DNA from: Sphingomonas phyllosphaerae 5.2
GTDB taxonomy: Bacteria > Pseudomonadota > Alphaproteobacteria > Sphingomonadales > Sphingomonadaceae
Direction: 5' to 3'
Length of the DNA: 64,000 nt
NCBI RefSeq assembly: GCF_000419605.1
Contig: NZ_ATTI01000001.1
Coordinates: forward strand, 1,401,501-1,465,500
Shown: positions 46,738 to 55,504 of the stretch, piece after piece
How positions within the stretch are numbered: the stretch's first letter is position 1
Layout: every line of letters starts with the position of its first letter
Notes under the pieces: model-generated
The model's database searches: none
What the model saw: the letters and a program-made list of their open reading frames with translations, nothing else
Told to the model about the DNA's origin: nothing
Position numbers and translations under genes: made by a program

Positions 46738-47580
46738 ATGAATGACGATCGTAATCGTGCCGCGGACGGGAACCGCGCTACCGAAGAGCAGCAGGCGGAG
46801 GATCGCGAGGCGGAGGAACATACCGCGCCGGCCGCGCGCGTCGTCCACGCCGCCGTCGCCGAGCAGGGCAAGGAAGAACTGAAGCGGCCGGTGTCGTCGC
46901 TCTTCTGGTCGGGGATCGCGGGCGGGATCGCGATCTTCGCATCGGTGTGGGCGACGGGGGCGCTGCATCATTATCTGCCAAAGGCGGAATGGACGCCCGC
47001 GGTGAGTGCGCTGGGTTATCCGCTCGGCTTCCTGATCGTGGTGCTGGGGAGGTGGCAGCTCTTTACCGAGCAGACGATGGTCGCAGTGCTGCCGGTGGTG
47101 CGCCGGCCCTCCCGGCGTGGGCTGGCGGCGCTGGCGCGGCTGTGGTCGACGGTGTTGCTGGCCAATATGATCGGCGCGGCGGCGGCGGCTGCGCTGGCGG
47201 TGTTCGGCGGCGCGCAGCCGGCGGCGATTCTCGGCGGGGTAGTGGAGGCGTCGGCCAAGCTGCTGGAGCGAACGCCGATCGAGACGCTGTGCCAGGCGAT
47301 CCCGGCCGGCTTCCTGATCGCGTCGGTGGCGTGGATCCGGTCCGCGGTGGACGACAGCGGGTTCTGGATCGTGTTCGCGATCACCTATGCGATCGCATTG
47401 TGCGGGTTCGCGCACGTGATCGCGGGGGCGGCAGAGGCGTTCGTGCTGCTGTGGCACGGTGATGCCGGGTTCGGCTGGGTGCTTGGCGGGTTCCTGCTGC
47501 CGGCGCTGATCGGGAACATCATCGGCGGCACCGGGCTGTTCGCGCTGTTGGCGCATGCGCAGGTGCGGGACGAGATCTAG
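46738..47580 (+). CDS. Formate/nitrite transporter (FNT) family channel
   Basis: 280 residues from ATG 46738. A charged, Glu/Ala-rich N-terminal extension of about 50 residues precedes six transmembrane helices. Family features include SVWATGALHHYLPK, GYPLGFLIVVLGRWQLFTEQ and the later SGFWIVFAITYAIALCGFAH, with FGWVLGGFLLPALIGNIIGG at the end. FNT pentamers carry formate, nitrite or other small monovalent acids. The extended N-terminus places it in the less studied YfdC-like subgroup. It is divergent from the CDF gene. The substrate is unknown. Confidence 0.88.
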   Translation: MNDDRNRAADGNRATEEQQAEDREAEEHTAPAARVVHAAVAEQGKEELKRPVSSLFWSGIAGGIAIFASVWATGALHHYLPKAEWTPAVSALGYPLGFLIVVLGRWQLFTEQTMVAVLPVVRRPSRRGLAALARLWSTVLLANMIGAAAAAALAVFGGAQPAAILGGVVEASAKLLERTPIETLCQAIPAGFLIASVAWIRSAVDDSGFWIVFAITYAIALCGFAHVIAGAAEAFVLLWHGDAGFGWVLGGFLLPALIGNIIGGTGLFALLAHAQVRDEI

Positions 47581-48016
47581 GGCGATCGACATTCTACGCC
47601 TCACGAATGCCGGGCTGTCCGCCAATGAAGATTATCCATCTGTCAGGGCGCACCACGCTGGATCGCGCAGGTTTGCGACCGTTACCCGTCATTGCGGGCA
47701 GAGCGAAGCAATCCAGCGTTCCACGCGGCGCCCTGGATTGCTTCGCTACGCTCGCAATGAGCGCGCTTGCCGGGTTCTTCGCCATGAGGAATGGTGGGAG
47801 ACCTCTGCCCGAACGTGGGAGCGCGAGTGGCGCGAATAGCTGGATATCGCCATTGGCGGTCCGGCACCCGTGAGATGCTGAATATCGATCCTGCCTGATG
47901 CCCGCTGTCGAAGCGGAGCGCGTTGCGGCGGATTATGCATGAACGGAGGGCCGGAGCCCTCCGGGATGTGCATGACCGTTTCGGCGGAGCGTGGTTCGGA
48001 ATGATCGGCGCGGCGC
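47581..48016. other. Intergenic region with palindromic repeat
   Basis: 436 bp between the FNT stop and the aminopeptidase stop (convergent). It holds copy B of the palindromic repeat (47689-47760) and a GC hairpin GGAGGGC/GCCCTCC at 47945-47962 without a T-run. No open frame looks real. Confidence 0.6.
47689..47760. repeat. Palindromic intergenic repeat, copy B
   Basis: The left arm (47689-47715) contains GAGCGAAGCAATCCAG and the right arm (47733-47760) reads CTGGATTGCTTCGCTACGCT, with a 17-nt centre. The arms are near reverse complements and share sequence with copies A and C. Confidence 0.85.
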
Positions 48017-49402
48017 CTAGCCGAAGCGACCCTTGAGCATCGCCCATGCCGCGCGCAGGCCATATGCCTCGCCGCCCTTCGGCCGGCCCGGTCGTGCGGC
48101 GGGGCGCCACGCGAAAGTATCGAGATGCGCCCACGGCAGCTCCGCAGGCACGAAGCGGCGCAGGAACAGCGCCGCGGTGATCGCGCCAGCGAAGCCGCCG
48201 TCGGGTGCGTTGACGATGTCCGCGATGTCGGACTTCAGCATGTCGTCGTACCCGTTCCACAGCGGCAGCCGCCACAATGGATCGCGCACGGCCTCGCCCG
48301 CAGCAAGCAATTCGGCGGCGAGCGCCTCGTCCTGCACGAACGTCGCCGGCAGTTCCGGCCCCAGCGCGACGCGCGCGGCACCGGTAAGCGTCGCGAAGTC
48401 GATCAGCAGGTCGGGCGCGCCCTCGACCGCCTTCGTCAACGCGTCGCCGAGGATCAGCCGGCCTTCCGCATCGGTGTTGGTGTTCTCGACCGTCAGGCCC
48501 TTGCGCGTCGCGAGCACGTCGCCGGGACGGAAGGCGTTGCCGGCGATGGCATTCTCGACCGCGGGGATCAGCAGGTGCAGCCGCACCTTCAGCCGCGCCT
48601 GCATCACCAGCCCGGCGAGCGCGAGCGCATGGGCAGCGCCGCCCATGTCCTTTTTCATCAGCCGCATGCCCGCCGACGGCTTGATATCCAGCCCGCCCGA
48701 ATCGAAGCACACGCCCTTGCCGACCACGGCGACGCGCGGGTGCGCGGGGTCGCCCCATTCCAGCTCGATCAGCCGCGGTGCGCGGTCCTTCGCCGCAGCC
48801 TGCCCGACCGCGTGGATCATCGGATAGCCGATCGCCAGCGCGTCGCCGCGCGTCACGGTGACGGTCGCACCGTGCGTGGCGGCGAGCGCGTCGGCCTCCG
48901 CCTCCAGCTCGGCCGGGCCGAGGTCGCTGGCGCCGGTGTCGACCAGATCGCGGACGCGCGCGGTGGCGGCGGCGAGGCGCACCGTCTCGTCGATCGTCGC
49001 GACATCGGGCGTGAGCAGCACGCGCGCGGTGGCGGGCTCGAGCTTGCGGTAGCGCGTGAAGCGGTGCTGCGCGAGCAGCCAGCCGAGCCCCGCCGCGCCG
49101 GTGGCGCCGCCATCCGCCAGCCGGTACGTCCCTTCCGGCAATCCTTCCCCGAGCGAGGCGATCCGCCACGGCGACTCGAGCGCCTCGTCGCAGACCAGCA
49201 GCATCGCCCAGTCCTCCGCCGCCTCGCCGGGCAGGATCGCGCGATTGCCGGCGCGCCCGGTGACTTTGTTCGCAGCGACGGCGGTACGAATACGCGCGGG
49301 CTGCCGTGCCAGCCACTCGGCGAAGCGATCGGGGTGGACGACGTGGATGTCGCGCGCGGGCTGGCCGCGATCGGGCTGGAGCAAAGCGGTAAAGTCGGTC
49401 AT
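48017..49402 (-). CDS. pepA: Leucyl aminopeptidase, M17 family
   Basis: 461 residues from ATG 49402 (MTDFTALLQPDRGQPARDIH). The catalytic C-terminal domain has the two-metal site in VGKGVCFDSGGLDIKPSAGM and the diagnostic NTNTDAEGRLILGD motif with catalytic Arg. It removes N-terminal residues from cytosolic peptides. It belongs to the shorter M17 group whose N-terminal domain is poorly conserved. It is 78 bp from the divergent trxB gene. The assignment to PepA proper rather than PepB-like is uncertain. Confidence 0.9.
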   Translation of the reverse strand: MTDFTALLQPDRGQPARDIHVVHPDRFAEWLARQPARIRTAVAANKVTGRAGNRAILPGEAAEDWAMLLVCDEALESPWRIASLGEGLPEGTYRLADGGATGAAGLGWLLAQHRFTRYRKLEPATARVLLTPDVATIDETVRLAAATARVRDLVDTGASDLGPAELEAEADALAATHGATVTVTRGDALAIGYPMIHAVGQAAAKDRAPRLIELEWGDPAHPRVAVVGKGVCFDSGGLDIKPSAGMRLMKKDMGGAAHALALAGLVMQARLKVRLHLLIPAVENAIAGNAFRPGDVLATRKGLTVENTNTDAEGRLILGDALTKAVEGAPDLLIDFATLTGAARVALGPELPATFVQDEALAAELLAAGEAVRDPLWRLPLWNGYDDMLKSDIADIVNAPDGGFAGAITAALFLRRFVPAELPWAHLDTFAWRPAARPGRPKGGEAYGLRAAWAMLKGRFG

Positions 49403-49480
49403 CGCCGGACCAAAGCAGGACTTGCCCGCACACGCAACGCGCGGTTTCCTTGGGACGCGCGGCATCCTACATCGCGCCGC

Positions 49481-50449
49481 ATGACGACACATTCGACTCG
49501 CATGCTGATCCTGGGTTCCGGGCCCGCCGGTCTGTCCGCCGCCATCTATGGCGCGCGCGCCGGGATGGCACCGATCGTGGTGCAGGGCATCCAGCCCGGC
49601 GGCCAGCTGACCACCACCACCGATGTCGAGAATTATCCCGGCTTCAAGGAAGTGATCCAGGGGCCGTGGCTGATGGAGCAGATGCAGGCGCAGGCCGAGC
49701 ATGTCGGCACGCGGTTGATGTGGGACACGATCGTCGAGGTCGACCTGACCGCGCGGCCGTTCCGCCTGATCGGTGACGGCGGCGACGTGTACGAGGGCGA
49801 GGTGCTGGTGATCGCGACCGGCGCGCAGGCCAAGTGGCTGGGGCTGGACAGCGAGGATGCGATGAAGGGCAAGGGCGTCAGCGCCTGTGCGACGTGCGAC
49901 GGCTTCTTCTATCGCGGCAAGAAGGTGGCGGTGATCGGCGGCGGCAACACCGCGGTCGAGGAAGCGCTGTACCTGACCAATCACAGCGACGACGTGACGC
50001 TGATCCACCGCCGCGATTCGCTGCGCGCCGAGCGGATCCTGCAGGAGCGGCTGTTCGCGCACCCTGGCGTGAAGGTGTTGTGGAACAAGGAAGTGCGCGA
50101 GTTCGTGGACGGCGGCGGCAATGCCGGGCTGGTCGCGCTGTCGCTGGAGGATACGCAGACCGGCGAGGTGTCGCGGATCGACGTCGACGGCGGGTTCGTC
50201 GCGATCGGGCATCATCCGGCGACCGAGCTGTTTCGCGGCCACCTGGCGCTCGATGAAGACGGCTATATCGCGGTTGAGACCGGCTCGACGCGCACCAGCG
50301 TGCCGGGCGTGTTCGCGTGCGGCGACGTGATGGACAAGGTATATCGCCAGGCGGTGACCGCGGCGGGGACCGGGTGCATGGCGGCGCTGGACGCCGAACG
50401 CTTCCTGGCGGCGGCGGAGTTCGAGGCGGTGAAGGAAGCCGCTGAATAG
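49481..50449 (+). CDS. trxB: Thioredoxin-disulfide reductase
   Basis: 322 residues from ATG 49481. FAD-binding GSGPAGLSAAIYGARAGM, the redox-active Cys136-Ala-Thr-Cys139 (GVSACATCDGFF), NADPH-binding VAVIGGGNTAVEEALYL with HRRDSLRAE and the FAD closing motif GVFACGDVMDKVYRQAVTAA are all present. It reduces thioredoxin with NADPH in the cytoplasm. It has its own promoter facing away from pepA. The protein is intact and of normal length. Confidence 0.96.
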   Translation: MTTHSTRMLILGSGPAGLSAAIYGARAGMAPIVVQGIQPGGQLTTTTDVENYPGFKEVIQGPWLMEQMQAQAEHVGTRLMWDTIVEVDLTARPFRLIGDGGDVYEGEVLVIATGAQAKWLGLDSEDAMKGKGVSACATCDGFFYRGKKVAVIGGGNTAVEEALYLTNHSDDVTLIHRRDSLRAERILQERLFAHPGVKVLWNKEVREFVDGGGNAGLVALSLEDTQTGEVSRIDVDGGFVAIGHHPATELFRGHLALDEDGYIAVETGSTRTSVPGVFACGDVMDKVYRQAVTAAGTGCMAALDAERFLAAAEFEAVKEAAE

Positions 50450-50472
50450 CGTCGCTCGCAAGGTCGGCGTAC

Positions 50473-50493
50473 CCGCGATCGTGAAGATCGCGG
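50473..50493. repeat. Short hairpin after trxB
   Basis: CCGCGATC and GATCGCGG flank GTGAA, 24 nt after the trxB stop. There is no T-run, so termination is only possible. The following 230 bp to the acyl carrier protein gene hold no gene that I recognise. Confidence 0.4.
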
Positions 50494-50722
50494 ATGTCGG
50501 AAGCGGCAAAGCGCCCGCTTTACTTCATCCCGGAGCTGAGCCGCGACGTGCTGCTCGCGCGGGAGGCGTGCCGAGGCGGAGCGCATCGTCGAGCCGCTGC
50601 CTCCGCAGCGGGAGGTCGGCGCGACGCGTGCTTCACGTCGTCCGGCTGATCCGGGATCATGCTTTCGCTCCGGCGCTCGTGGTGACACCGGACCGGGCGG
50701 CGCGCCCGGCCGGACGCGCGCG

Positions 50723-50995
50723 TCAGACCAGCGCCTTGCCCGCCGCGAAGGTGACCAATGCGCCGAACGTCTCCAGCATCTCGCCATCGACCTCGTCGTC
50801 CTCGATGACGATGCCGAGCCGGTCTTCCAGCTCGGTCAGCACGCCCGCGACGGCCATCGAATCGAGTTCGGGCAATGCGCCGAACAGCGGCGTCCCGGCA
50901 TGGAAGGCGGCGGCGCGGTCCGGCGAGAGCGCCAGCACGTCGACCAGCACCGCGCGTACGGTCGCCTCGATCTCGCTCCTGCCTTCGGGAATCAC
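50723..50995 (-). CDS. Acyl carrier protein, exosortase-A-locus type
   Basis: 90 residues from GTG 50995, with GGAGG 6-10 nt upstream. A four-helix ACP fold with the phosphopantetheine Ser46 in ALPELDSMAVAGVL. The helix after it (TELEDRLGIVIEDDEVDGE) is acidic as in typical ACPs. It is divergent from the acyl-CoA ligase 98 bp away, and such trios (ACP, ligase, decarboxylase) are found with exosortase A loci. It probably carries the acyl group activated by that ligase. It is not the fatty-acid-synthesis AcpP, which is more acidic and has DSLD. Confidence 0.88.
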   Translation of the reverse strand: MIPEGRSEIEATVRAVLVDVLALSPDRAAAFHAGTPLFGALPELDSMAVAGVLTELEDRLGIVIEDDEVDGEMLETFGALVTFAAGKALV

Positions 50996-51093
50996 GCATC
51001 CTCCGCCATGTCGCACCGCACCATCGGCGGCGATCCGCGTGGCGTTAGGCGCAAGGGGTGGATTCCGCAACGCCCGAGCCTAGAAGGTGCGGC

Positions 51094-52593
51094 ATGGTGT
51101 CCCTCGATGCTACGCCCCGCCCGATCGACCACGTCCTGCGCGGGGAGGCGAGCGCGCCGGCGCTGGTCGATCGTGAAGGGGCGGTCGATTATGCCGCCGC
51201 CGAAAACGCGGTGGCGCGGATCGCGGGGTGGCTGGCGGCGCTGAGGCTGGCGCCGGGATCGCGCGTGGCGACGTGGCTGCCGAAGACGCGGGCGGCATGC
51301 TGGATGCCGCTGGCGGCCGCGCGCGCCGGGCTGGTGCATGTGCCGGTCAACCCGGTGCTGCGCCGCGCGCAGGTGGCGCATATCCTGACGGACAGCGGTG
51401 CGGCGCTGCTGCTGACGCAGGCTGCGCGCGCGGCGACGCTGGAGCCCGGCGACGTGCCGGCCGAATGCCTGGTCATGACCGAGGCAGGCGAGGGCGACGC
51501 GCTGCCGCGGTCGGATGCCGACCCGGAGGCGCTGGCGGCGTTGCTCTACACCTCCGGGTCCACGGGGCGGCCGAAGGGCGTGATGCTGAGCCACGCCAAT
51601 TTGTGGCTCGGTGCCATCGGCGTGGCGCATTATCTGGCGCTGGCACCCGAGGACCGCGTGCTGGCGGTGCTGCCGCTGGGGTTCGATTACGGACAGAACC
51701 AGCTGTTCTCGACGTGGGCGGCGGGGGCGTGCGTCGCGCCGCTCGATTACCTGACCGCGCGTGACGTGGTGAAGGCGGTCGAGCGCGTCGCGGCGACGAC
51801 GCTGGCCGGCGTGCCGCCGCTGTGGACGCAAGTGCTGGAGGCGGACTGGCCGGCCGAGATTGCGGCGCGGCTGCGGCGGCTGACCAATTCCGGCGGCGCG
51901 CTGACCCCGGCGATGGTGCGGGCGTTGCGCGCGCGGTTTCCGGCGGCGCGATTGTTTCCGATGTACGGGCTGACCGAGGCGTTCCGCTCGACGTATCTCG
52001 ACCCGGCGCTGGTCGATGCGCACCCCGATTCGATCGGGCGCGCGGTGCCGTTCGCCGAGGTACTGGTAGTGCGCGGCGACGGCACGCTCGCCGCGCCGGG
52101 CGAGCCGGGCGAGCTGGTCCATGCCGGGCCGCTGGTCGCGCATGGTTATTGGCGCGATGCCGAGCGGACGGCGGCGCGGTTCCGCGCCGCGCCGGCGAGT
52201 TCGCGTTACGGTGGCACGGCCGTGTGGTCCGGGGACACGGTCGTCGCGGACGAGGCCGGGTTGCTGCGCTTCGTCGGACGCGACGACGAGATGATCAAGA
52301 CCGCCGGCCACCGGGTCAGCCCGCAGGAGGTCGAGGAAGCCGCGACTGCCGGCGACGAAGTGGCGGAGGCGGTCGCGGTCGGGGTGAGCGACGCGCGGCA
52401 GGGGCAGGCGATCGTACTGGTCGCGCGCGGACCCGCGATCGGCGAAGCGGCGCTGCGCGCGCGGCTGAAGCGTGCGTTGCCTGCCTATATGCAGCCGGTA
52501 CGGATCGACTGGCACGACGAACTGCCGCGCAATGCCAACGGCAAGCTGGACCGCGCCGCAATCGCGGCGGCGGCGCGGGAGGTACGCGTATGA
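51094..52593 (+). CDS. Acyl-CoA ligase (AMP-forming), exosortase A system-associated
   Basis: 499 residues from ATG 51094, with AGAAGG upstream. An ANL-superfamily adenylating enzyme: P-loop TSGSTGRPKG at 153-162, PMYGLTEAFRSTYLDP as A5, GDTVVADEAGLLRFVGRDDE as A7-A8 and the catalytic Lys484 in NANGKLDR. The sequence and the neighbours (ACP, PLP decarboxylase) match the exosortase-A-associated ligase family (TIGR03098). Its substrate is not known. It overlaps the decarboxylase by 4 bp, so the two are cotranscribed. Confidence 0.87.
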   Translation: MVSLDATPRPIDHVLRGEASAPALVDREGAVDYAAAENAVARIAGWLAALRLAPGSRVATWLPKTRAACWMPLAAARAGLVHVPVNPVLRRAQVAHILTDSGAALLLTQAARAATLEPGDVPAECLVMTEAGEGDALPRSDADPEALAALLYTSGSTGRPKGVMLSHANLWLGAIGVAHYLALAPEDRVLAVLPLGFDYGQNQLFSTWAAGACVAPLDYLTARDVVKAVERVAATTLAGVPPLWTQVLEADWPAEIAARLRRLTNSGGALTPAMVRALRARFPAARLFPMYGLTEAFRSTYLDPALVDAHPDSIGRAVPFAEVLVVRGDGTLAAPGEPGELVHAGPLVAHGYWRDAERTAARFRAAPASSRYGGTAVWSGDTVVADEAGLLRFVGRDDEMIKTAGHRVSPQEVEEAATAGDEVAEAVAVGVSDARQGQAIVLVARGPAIGEAALRARLKRALPAYMQPVRIDWHDELPRNANGKLDRAAIAAAAREVRV

Positions 52594-53807
52594 AGCCGAT
52601 GGGGCCGATCCCGCCTGCATTCGGGGAGCAATCCGGCGCGCTGACGATCGGCGGGCACGATGCGTCGGCACTGGTCGCGACGCATGGCGCGCCGCTGTTC
52701 GTTTATGACGCCGCGCTGGTCGCGGGGCAGGTGGCGCGGTTCCGCGCGGCGATGCCGGCGATCGACCTGCATTATGCGATCAAGGCCAATCCGTTGCCCG
52801 CGCTGCTGGCGCGGATCGCGCCGGTGGTGGATGGGCTTGACGTCGCCTCGGGCGGCGAACTGGCGCGCGCGCTGACGGTCAAGCCGGGAGCGGCGATCAG
52901 CTTCGCGGGGCCGGGCAAGCGCGACGCGGAGCTGGAGGCGGCGATTGCGGCAGGCGCGACGCTCAATCTGGAATCGGCGGGAGAGGCACGACGCGCGTTG
53001 GCGGCGGGCGATCGGCTGGGCGTGCGCCCGCGCGTTGCGGTGCGGGTGAACCCGGATATGGAACTGCGCGGGTCGGGGATGAAGATGGGTGGCCGTGCGT
53101 CACCGTTCGGTATCGATGCCGAACATGCCGCAGCGGTGGTGCGTGACGTGATCGCGGGTGGCGCGGACTGGCGCGGACTGCACATCTATGCCGGCTCGCA
53201 GGCGCTGGACGCGGGTGCGGTGATCGAGATGCAGGCCGCGACGCTGGCGCTGGCGGCCCGGCTGGCCGAGCAGGTCGGCGTCACGCCGCCGCTGGTCAAT
53301 CTCGGCGGTGGATTCGGGGTGCCGTATTTCGCGGGCGACGTCGCGCTGGACGTCGAGGCGGTCGGCGCGGCATTGGGCGAAGCGCTCGCGATGCGGGGCG
53401 CAGCGCTGCGCGACAGTCGCTTCGCGATCGAACTGGGGCGGTGGCTGGTCGCGGAAGCGGGCGTCTATCTGACGCGCGTCGTCGACGTGAAGGCGAGCCG
53501 CGGCGAGACCTTCGTCGTGGTCGATGGCGGGCTGCACCACCAGTTGGCGGCAAGCGGCAATTTCGGAACGGTGGTGCGCCGCAACTATCCGCTGGCAGTG
53601 GCGGCGCGGATGGGCGCGGCGGCGGCAGGCGAGGTGTCGGTGGTCGGATGCCTGTGCACCCCGCTCGACCGGCTGGGCGACCGCGTCGCGCTGCCGCCCG
53701 TCGCGGAGGGCGAGGTGATCGCGATCTTCCTTGCCGGTGCCTATGGCGCGACGGCGAGCCCGGCGGCGTTCCTCGGCCACCCGGCGCCGGCGGAACTGGT
53801 CGTGTGA
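52590..53807 (+). CDS. PLP-dependent decarboxylase, exosortase A system-associated
   Basis: 405 residues. A fold type III (alanine racemase/ornithine-diaminopimelate decarboxylase) enzyme with PLP-binding Lys65 in LHYAIKANPLPALL. VDGLDVASGGELARAL, the phosphate-binding VNLGGGFGVPYF, ELGRWLVAEAGVY and the active-site VVGCLCTPLDRLG with its Cys follow. It resembles LysA but belongs to the exosortase-A-associated family (TIGR03099), where the substrate is unestablished. Its start overlaps the ligase stop. The gene ends 40 bp before the convergent diguanylate cyclase. Confidence 0.88.
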   Translation: MKPMGPIPPAFGEQSGALTIGGHDASALVATHGAPLFVYDAALVAGQVARFRAAMPAIDLHYAIKANPLPALLARIAPVVDGLDVASGGELARALTVKPGAAISFAGPGKRDAELEAAIAAGATLNLESAGEARRALAAGDRLGVRPRVAVRVNPDMELRGSGMKMGGRASPFGIDAEHAAAVVRDVIAGGADWRGLHIYAGSQALDAGAVIEMQAATLALAARLAEQVGVTPPLVNLGGGFGVPYFAGDVALDVEAVGAALGEALAMRGAALRDSRFAIELGRWLVAEAGVYLTRVVDVKASRGETFVVVDGGLHHQLAASGNFGTVVRRNYPLAVAARMGAAAAGEVSVVGCLCTPLDRLGDRVALPPVAEGEVIAIFLAGAYGATASPAAFLGHPAPAELVV

Positions 53808-53846
53808 CCTCAGTTGCGGCGTCGCGTACGATGACGGAGCGGGCGT

Positions 53847-55028
53847 CTAGGCGGCGAGCGTAGCGAACGCTGGCCGCAGCGGCGCGGCCGTTTCTTCCTC
53901 GATACGGTCGCGGCCGGCGCGCTTTGCGCGGTAGAGCGCCTGATCGGCAGCGGTGAGCAGGTCGCCGAGGGTGCGCTCGCCCGACTGCCCGATGGCGAGC
54001 CCGATGCTGACCGTGAGTCTGGACGCACCCGGCGTATGGCGCAGCTCGCGGGTGCGCGCGGCGATCCGCCCGGCCAGCGCGAGCGCATCGCGGTGAGAGA
54101 CGCCGACCAGCAGCACGGCGAATTCCTCGCCGCCGATCCGTGCCGGCATCGCGCAATGCCCGCTGCCCAGTGCGTCGAGCAGCGCCCCTGCGAACAGCAC
54201 GAGCGCACGGTCGCCCGCCGAATGACCCCAGCGATCGTTGACCTGCTTGAAATGGTCGAGGTCGAGCATCAGCAGCGTCGCGCCATGCGGGGCGGCGGCG
54301 GCGGGTACCGCGCGTTCCATGAAGGCGCGACGATTGAGCAGCCCGGTCAGCGAGTCGGTGGTCGCTGCCTCGCGCTGCCGCTGCGCCTCGTTGCCGAGCT
54401 CCAGCGTGGTTACCGACAGCACCAGCGTGAGATAGATCGCGATATAGGCCAGCAGCCACAGCCCTGGCAGCGGCGACGCGCTATGCAGCGGCACGAGGAT
54501 ATCGCTGCGCAACGCGGTATAGGCGGTCATCGCCAGCGACGTCGCCGACAGCAGCAACAACAGCGTCGCCGTCAGCCAGCGGCTGGGCGAGCGATAACCA
54601 TGGATACGGCGCAGCAGCTCCGTCGACATCGCGAGGCAATAAGTGGTGAAGGCGAGCGTCGCGACGACGTTTCGCACCGCCTCGGCCGTGAAAAACGCCG
54701 GGATCAGGCATGCGGCAGTCCAGACGACCGCGCCGCTCCAGACGGCCAGCGGCCGGCGCGGACGCGCGTGGACCAGCCGTACCCCGGCCCACAGGAAGGC
54801 GAAGACCTGGATGAAGCAGACCTGCGCTGCCCACACGGCCAGCCAGTCCGGCGCGACGCCGCGCAGCATGTAGCACAGGCAGCCGAACACCCCGGCGGTG
54901 ATCGAACAGGCGGTCCACAGATGAATGCGCTCCTGGCGCCGGCCGAGCCATAGCGTCCAGAAGTATAGCGCCATCACGACCTCGATCGTCGTGCTAGCGA
55001 TGAACAGCGTCGCCACGTCCAGCGTCAC
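53847..55028 (-). CDS. Membrane-bound diguanylate cyclase
   Basis: 393 residues. Six or so transmembrane helices in residues 1-210 form a membrane sensor (no recognised periplasmic domain). The GGDEF domain runs from about 222 with DSLTGLLNRRAFMERA, metal Asp in LLMLDLDHFKQVNDRWGHSA and the active-site GGEEF at 299-303. At the inhibitory I-site the Arg and Asp expected at 290 and 293 are Gly and Ala, so product inhibition should be absent. It synthesises cyclic di-GMP from two GTP. It has no EAL domain. Confidence 0.9.
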   Translation of the reverse strand: MTLDVATLFIASTTIEVVMALYFWTLWLGRRQERIHLWTACSITAGVFGCLCYMLRGVAPDWLAVWAAQVCFIQVFAFLWAGVRLVHARPRRPLAVWSGAVVWTAACLIPAFFTAEAVRNVVATLAFTTYCLAMSTELLRRIHGYRSPSRWLTATLLLLLSATSLAMTAYTALRSDILVPLHSASPLPGLWLLAYIAIYLTLVLSVTTLELGNEAQRQREAATTDSLTGLLNRRAFMERAVPAAAAPHGATLLMLDLDHFKQVNDRWGHSAGDRALVLFAGALLDALGSGHCAMPARIGGEEFAVLLVGVSHRDALALAGRIAARTRELRHTPGASRLTVSIGLAIGQSGERTLGDLLTAADQALYRAKRAGRDRIEEETAAPLRPAFATLAA

Positions 55029-55147
55029 CGAAAGCCCCCCATGTCGCGGCCCCCCGGCGCGCTAACCTAGTATAGCGCGGGCGTGACATTCACGGCAAGT
55101 GGCCGTGATGACAGGAATATTCGACAGCCTCGCTGTCGTTCACGCGA

Positions 55148-55333
55148 TCAGCGCAACAGCAGCGCCAGCGCCCCGAACAGCGTGGCACCACCGATCGGGG
55201 CAACGAGCAGCAGGAGCACGTTGACGCCGATGATCGTCGCGAGCGTCTTTTCCTGCCGCGCGGTCAGCCGCGGCGCCGGGCGGCGTGGCTGCCACGGCGG
55301 AGGTGGCGGCTGGTCGCGGAAATCGACGAACAT
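55148..55333 (-). CDS. Small membrane protein of unknown function
   Basis: 61 residues from ATG 55333 (MFVDFRDQPPPPPWQPRR), with GGAG 8 nt upstream. A Pro-rich basic N-terminus is followed by TARQEKTLATIIGVNVLLLL and a second hydrophobic stretch that ends the protein (PIGGATLFGALALLLR), making two short membrane helices. The RRxxPRLTARQEK stretch is a familiar sphingomonad pattern in my reading, but no function is known. It stands alone between the cyclase and the PEP-CTERM gene. Confidence 0.6.
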   Translation of the reverse strand: MFVDFRDQPPPPPWQPRRPAPRLTARQEKTLATIIGVNVLLLLVAPIGGATLFGALALLLR

Positions 55334-55504
55334 GCGCAGGCTCCGGCAGGTCGGGAACACGATGCTAGGCGCTTGTAAGGAAAGGATCAATCCTGACGTC
55401 GCCATGGCTGATGCGCGCGCCGAAAGCTGCTATGCCAGCAACAGCGCCATGGTCGACAGGGGACAGGGACGTGCCCGTCGCCCGCTGCGCCAGGGAGATG
55501 GATC

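Noticed and set aside
47682..49433. 583-codon minus-strand frame overlapping the aminopeptidase
   Set aside because: It is a shifted frame of the M17 gene with Arg-rich low-complexity sequence and no motifs.
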